NCBI GenBank assembly: GCA_007844125.1
Contig: CM017563.1
Coordinates: 36,823,837-36,887,836 of the forward strand
Direction of reading: 5' to 3'
Source of the DNA: Sinonovacula constricta
Taxonomy: Eukaryota; Mollusca; Bivalvia; Cardiida; Solecurtidae
DNA: 64,000 nucleotides
In this document: positions 26,345 through 42,519 of the stretch, piece by piece
Position numbering within the stretch: the stretch's first letter is position 1
Layout: every line of letters begins with the position of its first letter
Made by a program: the position numbers and the translations under genes
The notes under the pieces: model-generated
Told to the model about the DNA's origin: nothing
Databases searched by the model: none
The model's input: the letters and a program-made list of their open reading frames with translations, nothing else

Positions 26345-27165
26345 AAATGCAGCACTGACTTACAAGTATTTCTCTGAGAGTCAACTTAACTACTAAACTT
26401 TTTTAAAAAAATAATTTGTAATCCTAATGCGTATTTTTAGGTCTGTTAGATTTTCTTTTTATTTGTACATCACTTAATCAATTCTATACTAAAATGTAAA
26501 ATAATAATTGTTTTGTTAACTAAGACTAAGTCTGATTCAATTTTCCATATACATGACTCATTGGCACCAAAATAATTCAATTAGCAAAATATTTACAAGA
26601 AAGATACTGTACTTCTGTCTGCATGTATAGAGCAGTGAAGCCGGCATGATCACGTGCTTGACAACTTTAAATAAAATAAGAACTTCCCAAACTTATGAGT
26701 GTATAACGTGCAAGATAACCAATCTTCGTTTCTATACAGCTTAATTTGTTTCTGTGCGTTAAATCCCTTAGGAAACTGGTCTGAAAGTTTAACATGAATT
26801 TAATATTTCGCAATATTTTAAATCAAGATATGAAAATCTTTTTTTTTTTTTCAAAGTTCATTTAGTACATATTTCAAACCAGACCACACCAATTTACGGC
26901 ATTGTGTCACCTGCTTACTGTTCAAGAAATTACTCAGGACTTTTATTTGAGAGTAAAAAGACAATCCGTACTACGTGTGATACAATTATGAAGCCAATAA
27001 GATGTATCGGTATTGGATAAAATATTTCCGCACAACCAACGTCCAATTTGTTTAGTCTATAAAAAAAACTTACACTATCGTATCTCAAGGTTACCTTGTT
27101 ATGTGACGCACGGACATTATTTTGTTTGTTTTTTTCCCCAGAGAATTTGTTCTTTTAGCTGACGT
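26345..27165. other. 0.8-kb segment of block A absent from block B
   Basis: The flanks ATCCCCGGGAC and ACGGTGGTTGATAATG correspond to 59,756 and 59,822 in block B. I see no SINE head, gene or terminal repeats inside. Confidence 0.7.
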
Positions 27166-28062
27166 AAACGGTGGTTGATAATGTTTTAATATGTGTTTGG
27201 TCAAATCCTGTTCACATTTGTAAATTAAATTTCTTTGGCAATTACTTTTATATACATCACTACATCCTTACAAACATATTGCATGTAGGCATAGGAGTAT
27301 ATATTTTTACTTTTGTTTTTTTACATCTCACCGACTCAATTATGGTTATATTGGTGACATCTAGCTAATTTTGGGCGTTGGAAGAAACTTACGCCTGGGT
27401 AAAATTTCAGGCGCACCGCATGTTAGCTGAAAAATATTCCCACAAGGAGGCTCGTACCTCTTTAAAGTATTGTGCAAAGATCGACCTTAATGCAATCTAT
27501 AATTTTATTAATAAGATTTTATTTAATGTAAAGAAATGTGAGATAAAAATTAATGACGGCATTAATGTTGTAAAGTGTAGCGAATAGTTTCACTTTCCAA
27601 CAGCTATATATCTGTACTTAGGTATTTAATTAAACAAACGAGTTTGATGACGTTACTTATTTGTCACATAATTCTTGGGCTTGTATATATCTTGCAATAA
27701 GATATTGTCAAATTTTGATACAAGTCAAAGATCACATAATTCAAACTATTTTAGGAACTATTTTATGCCCAGTAAATGTGAACATTCCATCACTAAACTA
27801 TAATAATAAGGTATTTCGTGCATGCATTGAGTCCTAGCTTTAGATGCTGAAATGAAAGAATCAAATAGAAGTAGCATTAATCTATTGCCTTTCCTTAATT
27901 GTTTCTGACACTGGAGAGAATCCCGAAATGTGAATTTCTTTAAACAATCAGGAGACGAAAGTTAAATAGCCACTGAAATCGACCCAAGTGTTCTTCATAT
28001 GGTTCAGTCGGGTTATGTTTATACATGTAAAATCTTTCTTCTCATAGTTTTGTTTAATTATA

Positions 28063-28248
28063 GGGACGCCGGTGGCAGAGTCCTACTTTGGCCGTTTGTA
28101 ACAACTCTGACTTCCTTCTCCTTTACTACGTGAGCTCAAGTCATTATAGGAACGAAAGTGGAAACGTCTTTCACTAAAACTGACCTGCGCTGTGGTGCGT
28201 CGTTAGCTTTGCCCAAACATTTGTCAGGTCTTGCTTAATAACACTTGC
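28063..28248 (+). mobile_element. SINE S3, unusually conserved copy (block A)
   Basis: This 186-bp element is related to the S3 SINE at 47,341-47,638. They share the GGGRCGCC start, the CTCTGACT..CTTCTCC..ACTRCGTG..CAAGTC head-end, and the module GGTGCGT..TTAG..TTT..CCCARACAT..GGTCTTGCT. The box A region (GGTGGCAGAGTCC) is recognisable; box B is degenerate (GAGCTCAAGTC). It aligns to block B 60,326-60,511 without gaps and with only 6 differences (96.8%), whereas the next 78 bp differ at about 8 positions. It starts right after a TTTAATTATAG tract, which also looks like a splice acceptor, but I do not call an exon. Confidence 0.75.
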
Positions 28249-29438
28249 ATTCTAACATTATAAGAACAAAATTGTGTCGCTGCCTTATATAAAAGCCTTG
28301 CACATATATTGCTAAAAGGTGTACATATATGCTCTATTTATTTTGTTTTACTATCCCAAGATGTGTATTATTTTTGTTTCTATACATAGTGATGCTTTAA
28401 CCATGATGTCAAAGCATGTCATAAATACTTTAACCGATTACATAGTCTCTAATACATAGTGTTTTGACACTGGACACTGACCTCTACTTATATGGTAATG
28501 CAGTACCATGCTTTATTTAGAGTGTTGATCACCCCTTCTTACAAGTATATGGTATACATATATAAGAATGCATTTAGTGAAATTATCTGTAACATAAATC
28601 TAGAATACTAAAATAAATGTCATTGCAATTTAGTTGCATTTAATAACTCTCATGATTATTGTCAACAGGGTAAGGGCGCATTTATCATGACGTTAACTTT
28701 CATTCTTGATCACGTAAATGATATAAGTATACAATTGCAAGATTGTTTAAAATGCGTCTGAGAAAGTCTAGAACTTTAGCACATGCAATTAAATACACGT
28801 GTAATAGCATTTGCATTAAAGTAGTGTTTGACAACATGCTTATATTTTCACGACCAAAATACATGTCAGTTTTAGCACTGATAACTCTAAGGGGATAGCT
28901 GGCATGTGAATTGGTATTAACTGTACATCCATAGAAAATAGACAACTTGTGTACATCATTTAGACATTGACATCTTCTTTGCATAAAAATTAGCCAAAGT
29001 CAGTGTTAAATTGTAATAATGTCATTCTGCCTGTTGAACTACAAAAAGTTGATATTGTTACTGAACAGGACGAGACAGGTTCTTTATCTTTGAATGTTTC
29101 AAATACTTATATATGTAGTTATATATATCAGAACATAATAATCATAGCAACAAAATACTTTTTTCTTTGGGAAGTGCTGTTCAAACAAGGATAAGAATAC
29201 TTGTCATCCTTGGGGCGCGACATTATTTTTTCAAACAATAGTCAGGTATCCACAATATGTAGCTGTTAACTTTACTAGTGGAAATGATCTACAAATGAAA
29301 ATTACTACGATGATGATTTGCCTGTGTAGGATACCTGATTGTTTGCATCTGTGCAGATCAACCCAAAGGCCATGGAAACAAATATATTCGTATTTTCTTT
29401 AACCAACTAACTATTTCATGGTGTTTACTGCTCTATTT

Positions 29439-29448
29439 CTCTCTCTCC

Positions 29449-29503
<55 letters not shown>

Positions 29504-29532
29504 CCTCTACTCTCTCTCTCTCTCTCTCTCTC
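29439..29532. repeat. (CT)n microsatellite (block A)
   Basis: A pyrimidine tract of CT units with TTT, CCC and TACT interruptions. The counterpart in block B is 61,621-61,705. Confidence 0.95.
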
Positions 29533-29944
29533 ATTTAATACAATGTCTTGCAACAGTGCTTTTGTCTCTTTTTCATTTAGCTTGAATCGCTCCAGTTATT
29601 TAATCTATTTTTATCTTGTAGACAAAAAACTCACAGAACTTAAGTGTAAAGGTCCGATGCAAAGCCAAAATGCACTGAATATTTGTTATTCAATTGAATC
29701 AGGGAAAGTTTACGTGGCATAGTGTTAGCAGATTTTTTAAAATACTGATTTACCCCACAGCACCACTTTCTACAAACACCTATACTAAATAGTGTCATCA
29801 GTTTATTAAATAGCTAATATAATATCCTCGGAACTTTTTAATGGAGCATTAACACATTCTTAATAAATACACTAAGAATCTTGACACGAAGTTGTTTGTG
29901 CTAGGAGAATTTTATTAAGCCTAATTGACCTCGACAACACTACT

Positions 29945-30590
29945 TACTACAACACTCTTTATTTTCTTCTTTAGAACCTGAATAGACTTTAAAGCATCTC
30001 GTTCGCTTATATTGGCCAACTACCTAACTTAGTTACATTTTTAAGAGAACCATTGCGAAATTGTTCTCGATTACTACTTTAAAAAATGATGGCACGTTAC
30101 TCTACTTTTGCAAATGGTTGTACTTTGTATCAAAGTGATTAATACGAAATAAAATTGACACAAATTGCTCTTCAGATCTTTTGTCTGCAGTAACAAGTAT
30201 ATTGTTAAATATCTTTTTTAGTTTTAAGTGCCATTTACTCTAGAATCGTCTTGTTACATCGCTGGGAATGTCATTAACAGCCGGTGCAAAGACGATAACT
30301 GAAATATAAAGACAATGAAGACAGTGAGTTGATAATAATTTGACAATTAGAGTCTGAACCAGACTTTTAACTCCATGAAGCTCAGTAACGATCAGGGTGA
30401 TGACATTTTCTACAAATAAACTTGTATAGTTAGCTGTCATTTTTAAGTAAGAAACACGCACGGTGAGCAAAAATAAAGGTTGACATTGGCTGGCTATGAA
30501 AACTCTGAGGTTGAATCTCTTTACTAAAGAAGAGTCTAACAGATATGTGTTTCTATCGAAAAATAATTAAAAAAGAGCTATCCGTTTTTT
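29945..30590. other. 0.65-kb segment of block A absent from block B
   Basis: The flanks TACAACACTCTTTATTTTCTT and TATGAATGTATTGTCAATGT are nearly adjacent in B (about 62,127-62,158). I see nothing recognisable inside; a 76-codon minus-strand frame there has no identifiable domain. Confidence 0.65.
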
Positions 30591-31091
30591 GTTTATGAAT
30601 GTATTGTCAATGTCAGTTTTAAATGAATTTGGAAAAGTGCATTACTAATGCCCATTAGGATTATACATTTAATATGACGATATGACTGTTTAACTGAATT
30701 ATTTTTTAAACCTCCACTTGGGGTTTTAGGGACTGGCTGTAAAAGCATTCGTAAAATATTCGTTTTATTTTTTATATAACGTTTCTATGCTATATATATA
30801 ACAATAAAGTAATAGTATTGCAACATATAGTAAAATTTAAAAAATGCACAGTACAATGGTATTCAAATACCAGTCAAATATTTAATTAACAAGAAACCTG
30901 TCAGGAGACATACTAAAACAAAGCAAAAACGAACAATCTAGGTGATGTCTTGGCCATCAGGAACCCTCCTTCATGCGCGTCGCCTTGCGCCATCCACAGC
31001 GTTCTTTGTTTAAAAAGTACTACTGAAAATAAACCTTTACTTGCCCTTGGAAATGATAAAGAGTTATGTAAAAAGTAGCTAAGTTAATCAG

Positions 31092-31129
31092 TTGTTGTTG
31101 TTGTTGTTTCGTTGTTGTTTTTGCTGACT
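31092..31129. repeat. (TTG)n microsatellite (block A)
   Basis: GTT units interrupted by TTC. The counterpart at 62,664-62,702 in block B is similar in length but interrupted differently. Confidence 0.85.
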
Positions 31130-32354
31130 TTGTGTGTTATTGTTTTGTTTTAAAGGCATAAAAACGTCAGCACTGTAAATATTGAAATATAATTAGTTTA
31201 TGTAATAGTGTTAATTAAACGTATGATTGTATATGCCGATCGATAAGTATTTTTTTTTTTTTTTTGACTCTTTAAAAGTACTGTCTTCAATAATAATATC
31301 AGAAATTATTCTAAGATGTTTTTAATCTACATGTTACTACTCGTGTACGTACTTTACGTACTGAGTCCTACACTGCGCACAAATCTGTCAGCTCCATGAA
31401 TCATCATCGCTGATTCCCGATGGTATCGGGGTCCATCGTTTTGGAACTAATCAATACCGATAACGTTGCCATCATGTTTGTTTCTCTACAGCTGCGTGAT
31501 GTTCCTGCAACCCGATTACTTAGTCTTGTTCCCTAGATTTCTTAACTTTCGTGGTTAATCGTAGAAACAAGTTAAATATTGACTTTACGACGGCATGTTG
31601 ATGTTACTATTGATATAACGAAACGGCCCGTTTTAAAGTTTTATCAACACTACTACAGCTTTGACATCTTTTAAAGTAATATAACGAATCCCTTACTGTT
31701 TCTTTAGCGACTTATTTAAGCACACTTCTTTACGTTTATATTATCAAATCTTTATTCGTTTTAATGTCTAATAAGTCATGCGTGTTCATCCATAAAACAA
31801 AATGGATCTTGGTTTATACATTTGTGAGAAAGTATATATTTAAACTATATATAAATTATAAAAAAAAAACAATTTCCTAATTAAGAAAACTTGGCCGTTC
31901 TCTTAAGTGTGTTCAAGTAATTTTAATGTAAAGATTATCATTCATGGGGTGAATGTTAAAATAAACGCTAATATTTGATTTAGCTGTTAATACCATATTT
32001 GCATTCTCCTCTAATGTTAGGCCATAATTGTATATCGTTTTTTTCCAGACACATTCATGAACATAGATTTGAAAACACACTTTAGTGGACGTTATGGAAT
32101 AAAACTATAAAATTTCGAAAAGAAATCTGTAGTTTATCTTTATTAAAATAGAGTATGGTTCTGGGAGTTAAATCCAATTTGGAAAATGTATAAATAGCTT
32201 GAAAGTAAGCCTTTGATACACATCCGGCAACGAATCGGTATTTGAACGACGTCTTTTATAAACAAAACAAACTGATCACAAACACACAAAGACGTGACTC
32301 GCTGCTGATTGATTACATTATCTCTCATTATTCCGGTTCGTAGTAAAATTTAAA

Positions 32355-32500
32355 ACTGCTGTGTCTTAAGCACCCCAGTCGGCCATTTTGCCGACTGACC
32401 GTTCCAAGGCGGTAACTGATGGTTTTTCTTTTTGTGTGTTATGTCTCGTCTCTCTGTTTTTTGTCACATTTACATTTACCTTGTCTGCCTTGGTCTGCAG
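32355..32500 (+). repeat. R4 repeat with intact core dyad
   Basis: A forward copy with TTAAGCACCCCAGTCGG, the dyad CAGTCGG-N8-CCGACTG (about 32,375-32,396), GACCGTTCCAAGGCGGTAAC and a GTCACATTTACATTTACCTTG stretch. Lead and tail are weak or missing. Confidence 0.85.
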
Positions 32501-32856
32501 GTAGATAAAATTTAAATATCTGTGAAAATTTTGATAGGACCTTTTCTTATTTACCTATTCTAACATCTGCCGCAATAACAATACAATTTTCCCCCGTAAT
32601 CGGTTTTGTCTGTCACAATAGCAATTATAGGGTCCTAATTTAGTGTTCCTCTAGATTGCTTGAATTATTAATGTTTGATACGTTGAACAAATGTGATGAT
32701 ATCTGCCTTGATAAGGTATTTCCATTTGAATGTTCAAAGCACTTTAAGACCAAGGGTCTGTTAACGATTCCTTTTGAAAAATTAGTCGGACATGAAATGT
32801 AATTACTTCAAAAAAGGGAATATCAGATTAAACAATAATAATTTGTTTAATATGAA

Positions 32857-32897
32857 AGAGAGACAGAGAGACAGACAGACAGAGACACGGAGACACC
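32857..32897. repeat. GACA/GAGA purine-rich tandem repeat
   Basis: Irregular GAGA and GACA units, all purine plus C on this strand. Confidence 0.85.
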
Positions 32898-33737
32898 TCT
32901 AAGGTAAACACAAGGTATGTTACATTGCATATTTGATATTAAATTGCATCATGACAATATGATGTTACCGTGTTTAAATATGTTGTGTACACTGATTTGA
33001 CACTGTAACACCACTTACTAACCGAACCAAACTCACTGCTTTCCTAAATAATTAAGCTCTTAAAGACTGTCTAGAGAATATTAAAAATTACTACGTTTCA
33101 ACTATTGTGTGTGTATGTGTGTGTGTGTTCACTCTTTTTGTTTTTGGTTATCTTATAATGTGTCTGTTAAGATGTATTACAGATTGATAAATAAATATAT
33201 ATATATATAAATCATAACATAAAATAAAGTTTATACTAGAACCAGGGAATGGTAAATTACGTTACAATCCTAAAAATTGGAGAAAATGACAACAAAGCTT
33301 TCAATATGTGAATATTCGTAATGTCCGACACACTGCACAAATTGCATTTCTTTGAAAATATACAAGACAAGGTTCTGCGAAAATCTAAATTCTAGAAGTA
33401 GAACCAAACAATTGTAAAATATGCTCACTCAGGGTTTATTAGATATTAAGAAGCAAATACTAATAATCGTGAATACACCCAAGCAGTTAAATGAAATACA
33501 AACGATCAATTAAATATATTTGGAGTTTTAAAAGGACAACCACACTGTATAATTTTCTTTATTGTAATGAGTTATAGTAACATATATAAGGTCATTTTAT
33601 TACCGCAACACATCAAATTGTCTCGGAAGAAACAATGCGTCAAAATAATGTTTGATCAGCTCTTTGGACCTGGCTGTTCGAATGTTAAGATGAAATGCTA
33701 TTAGCATTGCATCGCCGTTGTCATTTAAAGGCGACTA

Positions 33738-36389
<2,652 letters not shown>

Positions 36390-36660
36390 GCATAATACTA
36401 CCGTCACTGATGTTTAAAATATTTCCGACTTATAGCTTTAGATTTTACTTAAGCATCAAACAGTAGCTATCGTTGCATTGACTTTCAGCTGCCATGTGAG
36501 AGACTTTCGTAATAGAATTTCCTTTGAACATGGATATATAATATTAATTAGTCGATAAGCGTAATGACCACAACTACCAACCCAATATCTTCAAGCGATA
36601 CTGTTTTTCTATTTAAAGTATATGCTTACAACATTCAATTTATCATTGAAATGTCAATTA
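36390..36660 (+). repeat. Dispersed repeat D4, copy 3
   Basis: It matches the other D4 copies: TTACTTAAGCATCAAACAG (as in copy 1), TAGCTATCGTTGCATTGA (as in copy 2), GAGAGACTTTCGTAATAG and TTTGAACATGGATATATAA. It lies outside both duplication blocks and is therefore an independent copy. Confidence 0.65.
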
Positions 36661-37113
36661 AAAGTAAAAGAAAATCGTTGCTTGTTATATGGTTCCCTTG
36701 CCTTGGTAAACCTTCGTAATTCCCATGGAGTTAAAATCTTATTTACGCGACAAGTCGGTCTAGCATGGTACTCAAAGTAAATGCAGTTGTATATCTCATA
36801 CTATTAGCGATGAATTCCCGGTGTCATATAACACACATCAGATATACGTGCAATTAGGGCAGTGACCGCTTAAAACTTTGCAAATTGTTTTTCCCTATTT
36901 CGTCGAACTAGAAACAGAGTCATCAGTCTAAGAGTTGTTTGCGATTTCTTATTGGGAAAACCTTTTCTTTTATGTTAGAATGAAACAATGTGTCTTTAAC
37001 GCCATAATTTTCATCTAACACCTAATAACAACTAAAGATCTTGCCAAGAGCTACCAGAATTTAACAATCCCCACTGATTCCAGTTTTCATTACAAAGCAA
37101 CTCATAGAGAAGC

Positions 37114-37326
<213 letters not shown>

Positions 37327-37559
37327 TTTATCTATAATTTGCTTTGTGTTACAAATACTACAAATATTACTAATTACAAATACTATTCTTTCAGAAACGT
37401 AAATGTATTTTCGTGCTAACATTTTTTTAGAAAAATACAATATAAAAGATAGAAATAAATTCCCTCTGCTAAATATTTGCAACCTTTATTGATTTTCCGT
37501 TTAATTGAATTGTAATGACATTTTAAAGTTTGTCAGTGAAAAAACAAATAAGTTACTTA

Positions 37560-38045
37560 GCAAAATTCTGTACTGTTGTAGAGTGAACCGGACGTTGTTT
37601 TCCCGTTGCTTTCCATCTTGATTCTTGCACTTTGCCAGTTCCATTCAAACGTTGCTGATTTCGCCCTTGAGGATCCTTGCACACCTTGCTCACAACGCCT
37701 TCAAGACCGTTGACCGTGAATTCGGTTCATTCGCCTTTTCTGCCGTTGAGGTCTTCACACACTTAAAGAAAACAACGTTCTCTCCTGACCACCAAAATCA
37801 TGATAGCCATTCCCCTCACGCAGTTTAGAACTTCGATTGAGACGAGGTCCCGGCGTATGCCAACAGGTGTGCGCTACCGGCTGTGGTTAATTCCATCGTG
37901 AAGGCATGATTGAGAGTTGCGTAGGGAATGTTGGGCGCCAGTGCATGTCAGCCACATGCAAGGCGCACTCATGAGCGCAGTGCAGAGGTGCGACTCGCAG
38001 TCAGTACTAAGGTTCTAGCCCTCACCCACACGCCATATATGCCTT
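37560..38045. other. GC-richer island of unknown nature at the edge of inverted arm R
   Basis: Base composition rises to about half GC here against about a third around it. A plus-strand frame is open for 67 codons from 37,625 to a TAG at 37,828, starting from TTG with no ATG. On the minus strand, a stretch of about 50 codons (roughly 37,710 down to 37,565) is also open. The second half (37,900-38,020) contains dyads such as GCATGTCAGCCACATGC and GCGCACTCATGAGCGC. The island ends where homology to arm L begins. I recognise no family; it may be a decayed transposon end, an exon relic or a structured RNA source. Confidence 0.4.
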
Positions 38046-39880
38046 TTACAGAGCTATAGAAAAGAATCAACTACGTATTTGATGACTTATTTGATTATAT
38101 GATTGATGAATTTCTTAAGTTAAATGACAGGTTACCCCAACTTTTGTAAATTATAAGAACAATATGTAAATTTTAAAGAAAACTATGTTATAAGAGTAGT
38201 ATATATTAAGAACAATTATAAAAAACATTATGACAATAAATATTTTAATTGTAAAACTATGTAAAATGATAAGCACATATTATCAGGATATGTATTTAAA
38301 AATCTTCAAAAAAAAAACTATATGTTAAACGAAACATATATAATAACACTATTCTTTAAACACGATGTCGCACTAAATTTGAATGGTTTATCTTGTAACA
38401 TCTGAAACATTTGTTGTTCGTATCTCTTGATCACTGACCCATAAGTAAACTTACCATCTTATCCTCCTAGTCATTTTAAATAAACAGGTGTGTAAAACAA
38501 TACTTCATGTGGGCAGGTTTTTTTTCAATGACGTTACAACTTTCGTGATAACGTCAGGGCATGGGCATTTTTTATTCCAATACATCGGGTTTCTTTTCTT
38601 TACTTTCATTTGAGAAACTCATCAGAGAGTCCGAGGTTGGAGCTCTGTAAAACCGGTTTAAACACCCCAGTCGGTCCTGTTCCAAGGCGGTAGCTGTCGG
38701 GTTACTCTATTTGTTAAATGACACATCACATATTTGTTTTCGTTTTTGTTTTTACATTTGGCTATCATGCCATAGCTTTGTCCCGAGCCTTTTCAATTTT
38801 TGGTATGTGTTGCAATGCTCATAGGACTTTGTCATATTCTTATTCAGTCCAACATTCGTCATAGCAAGATGGCATTTTAGTTATTAATTTCTTAATTTAA
38901 CCCAAATCTCTTTTCTTAAGTATATCAGGAAATGATGTCTGAAGAAAGACTATTTAACCAATGAGTAACTTCGAAATAGTTTAACATATGTAAGTGTACA
39001 ATTTCTTTGTATGTAAAAACCCCGTTTTTATGTCATAAAATAAATTGCGAAAATAAGAAAAACGTATTACATAAATAATATTTACGTTTATTAATTCATA
39101 TAAATCTAAATATCCATTTCATTAAAACGTTTAAAGGAATGTTGTTTTCTAGGGTATAATGTATACACCTGGTTAACGACTTTGCTTTCATGGAAGATTG
39201 AAAACATGATACAACTTTAAAGTATAAATGAAGTAAACAACATATAATCACGAACAAATAAATATCATCGCCACAAAACGACTTATCAATTCATGATTCA
39301 TTTAAATTGCAAATTATTCTTGCCTTCTTGTTGCACTTGAAATAATATAATATTCGCAAAGCACCCATGTGATCTCATTAAAACCAGACTTATACTAGTG
39401 TAACCCAATATATACACTACAAAATTGATAATTTCAGCAAAGGATATAAATACAGGGATAACATTAATGTTTGTTTATATGCTCATCGAAACCTTGATTG
39501 GAGCATTCACAGAATGTGCTTTGGCAAAGGAAGTGACAGAGAGCTACGGATATCTCCTGTTATACTGATAAAACTTGAAGAAAGTGTCCCTAAAAGAGAC
39601 GTTTTTGTTAACTTTTCCTGAATACCAACTGTTAAATTCAGATAAACATTTGGTAACATATTAATTTTTTGCAATATCGGATAAGAAATCGTCTCTTTCA
39701 CAGAGTGTCTCATTATTTCACTTAATTTATATTCCAATTATGCTTCATTTCCTATGTATTGTTGAGTTTACATTTATTGAATAAAACTCATTACTGTTTC
39801 ATAAGTGTTTTGCTGATAGTCTCTTTCTCGTTCCCTTTTCTCTCTAAATAGACATGAAGTTACAAATAATACAACGAATT
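38046..39880 (-). repeat. Inverted arm R (partner 3,140-5,195)
   Basis: The reverse complement aligns with arm L throughout; see that entry for landmarks. Here the 127-bp GCTACAAGATTCACC module is single (reversed, about 38,300-38,410) and the R4 core dyad is deleted. The left edge abuts the GC-richer island; the right edge lies near ACTTGTTATTTGTAGC-like sequence at about 39,860-39,880. Confidence 0.85.
38500..38870 (+). repeat. Interspersed repeat R4, copy in arm R
   Basis: A forward copy: CTTCATGTGGGCAGG lead, CGTGATAACGTCAGGGCATG, TTTGAGAAACTCATCAGAGA, GTAAAACCGGTTTAAACACC, then CAGTCGGTCCTGTTCCAAGG, where the second dyad arm is deleted. It ends with TTGCAATGCTCATAGGACTT. Confidence 0.88.
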
Positions 39881-41339
39881 AAAAACCCTCGTAAGTAATT
39901 ATAGAAAATGACGTGGTTTACCTTTATTGATCACAAAATATACATAATGCAAGCCTAATAAATAGTACATAACTTACGGCCCATTGTCTGAAGGCACAAT
40001 TTTGTAAAGAATATCGTCCCTAACTAGTTGTAAACGGATGAAAATGTACTTTTAATATGCAGTTTAGTATAGCGAATAAGCAATTGACGAATCACGTCTA
40101 TGTTAGGGTGAAATATTGTGAGCTGCTATACTTGATATGCCATGTTGTTCAATGCAATGGTAACGTGGTGGAACATTGAAAATAATTTGTTATATAAGGC
40201 ATTTAAGATCCTTTGTGTTCTAATTCCTCTTCTTACATTCCAGGAGGTGACAAATAACAAACACGTATTTCAAAATGAATTTTATTGGAATTTATAATCG
40301 TTACTCTTGCAACCAACTGTTTTAAATATATATAAATTACCTAAGATTAAATACAATAATCTTCCCATTTCAAATTATGTTAACGTTTTGTTTATTCTTA
40401 CACCGCAAAACTAATATAAACATGTAATGCAGACTGTCTAACTTCATTTCATAAGTAAATATACTTGATTTATAAATACCAGAACAATTAGTGCAGCAAA
40501 TGCTGCGACTCCGTCTGGAGATTTTGTCGGCCCTAGAGAATTCAGGTTCTTCTAATGCATGTTATTTAAAAACGGAATATAATATTTTAGTGAATAGCAT
40601 AACATTATATGCATCATATCCAAACCTGATATACATTTCATCCTTGACAAACTTTCTTATTACTCTTGACCACATAAAGAGATAGGGAAATGCTGAGAGA
40701 GCCATACAAATGTAGAAACTGTGCTTGGTTACGTCTTGAGTCACTGCTAAGGTATTGGAACCTTTCTTCGGTAGTGTTGATAGTTGTTTTAATGTTAAGT
40801 TGACTTGTTTTGGCTAAACTACACTGACTAGAATATTATGTATTCGGTTATTGCCATTCTAAGTAAGAAGATAAAATAAAGTGTTATTAAGATTGTTCAG
40901 TTAATATAGGGTTACTACATCATTATTGATAAAATTTATGTTACAATAACAATTTGAAACATGTCGCCTTGTTCCTATTGATATAGTATGTATCAAAGTT
41001 GATGACATGGCCACGTAAATATTGCCAGAGTACAACAGTTGATGCTCTGGTCACGACAACCAGTTTAAATTATGAGAAACTGTAAATTTTTGGCCACCTA
41101 ATAGTTATGCAGTTACATTAAGGAAGCAATGTGCCAATAGATACACTGCGCACCGTACAATTCTTAAAGTTACTTTGTATTTTTTGTCAAAGATCAATGC
41201 AAGAGTTAATTGTATCAGTCGCCAAGCATTCATCAATAATTGATGTAGTATAAATTAAAGTAATATAAGAAATATCAAAGGATGCAATATTGAATATAGA
41301 ATAAAAGCAGTCGTCTTTAAATTTATGTAAGAACAAAAA
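39881..41339. other. Non-coding AT-rich sequence
   Basis: No gene, SINE head or repeat with a second copy is seen. A 64-codon frame at 40,491-40,685 has no recognisable domain. Confidence 0.5.
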
Positions 41340-41900
41340 AAAGTTTGCTTTAACCTTTGCGACAACAAGAGCTAGATGACTGCCTTTTTATCCCCATAGT
41401 GATATTATCTTGATATGGAGACTAGATCTGAAAGTATACGCGGCGCTTTTTTCTGTAGCTGCACTCGCCTGCGCCAAACCAACAAAGAAGCAGCTCTTTT
41501 TTATGTCCTTGACTTTGCTCTATGTCGCAGTAATTCTAAGCGTGCTACAGTCTCAACTCAACGACAGAGCAGAGAAAGCGCTGCAGCCTACTACCAACGC
41601 AAACATTTATCTTACATAACTTAAGTAGAAAAAATATATTAGTCAACGAGATTTCAAAGTGTTTTAAGTTCTAGTCAAAGCTTTTAAATATTTTGATTAT
41701 AATATTGTTTGTGTCTCTATAAACTCAATGAAACATAATATATTTAATTGTATCTAAACAATAAAAGATGAGAAATGTAACGTAAAACTTACCGATTCCG
41801 ATGTGCACTCACTATTAATAGTGTCGTGATTTTTAAAGCAGAAATCGAATCGCAACGCGACTTAGCCGGCGTGACAGACCAGTGAAAAACACACACCGCC
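41340..41900 (+). other. CpG-richer patch with candidate exon (41,415-41,624)
   Basis: Two overlapping frames are open across 41,410-41,624. The one starting at ATG 41,415 gives 69 residues with a FCSCTRLRQTNKEAALFYV region and a basic, serine-rich C-terminal half, ending TAA. A pyrimidine-rich stretch ending CCCCATAG lies just upstream and would fit a splice acceptor. At 41,800-41,900 a second patch is rich in CpG on both strands (GCAACGCGACTTAGCCGGCG). CpG is otherwise scarce nearby. I recognise no family. It could be a first or terminal exon, a transposon relic, or chance. Confidence 0.3.
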
Positions 41901-42500
41901 GCTGTATTCTTCTTAACGACCAAAATATGACACAACTTGTTAGCAAAACTAACATAATAACCCTTTTTAACAGGTATATTAGATGCGAATAAAACATTTA
42001 TAAATAGCAACCTTTACAAAAGAGAGAAATTATCATAGAGATTTTTAAGAAGACATGCAACACGAGTTCCTGTAGCATTTTTTAAGTTCTTTGCTTTTTA
42101 AGTTTACTAAATGAACTAACTGGCTATATCTTATTTCCATAACAACCGGTAAACGGAATTCTATATTATGCAGTGCTACAAGTAAGATCTGACGCCATGA
42201 AACTAATAATTGTGTGTATTGTAATAGAGTTGGTATATTGAAATGCACTTAAGCTGACAAAAACGAGATAGAAGCTTTCGAAAAGAAAAAAAGACATGGA
42301 TAGGGAAAAACGTTTTATTTTTTTCATACAATTTTTTAAATAGTTATCTATACAATCTGTTTTCATTTCACCAAAATTTTCCACGTTAGATATATTCGAT
42401 AAGAATGGCTGTATGAAATATATCTTTTAAAGAGTTCTTCTCGTTAAGTGCGGAAAATATTGGATTTACATTGCATATTATGGATCCTTAAATAAATAAA

Positions 42501-42519
42501 TGTGTGTGTGTATGTGTAT

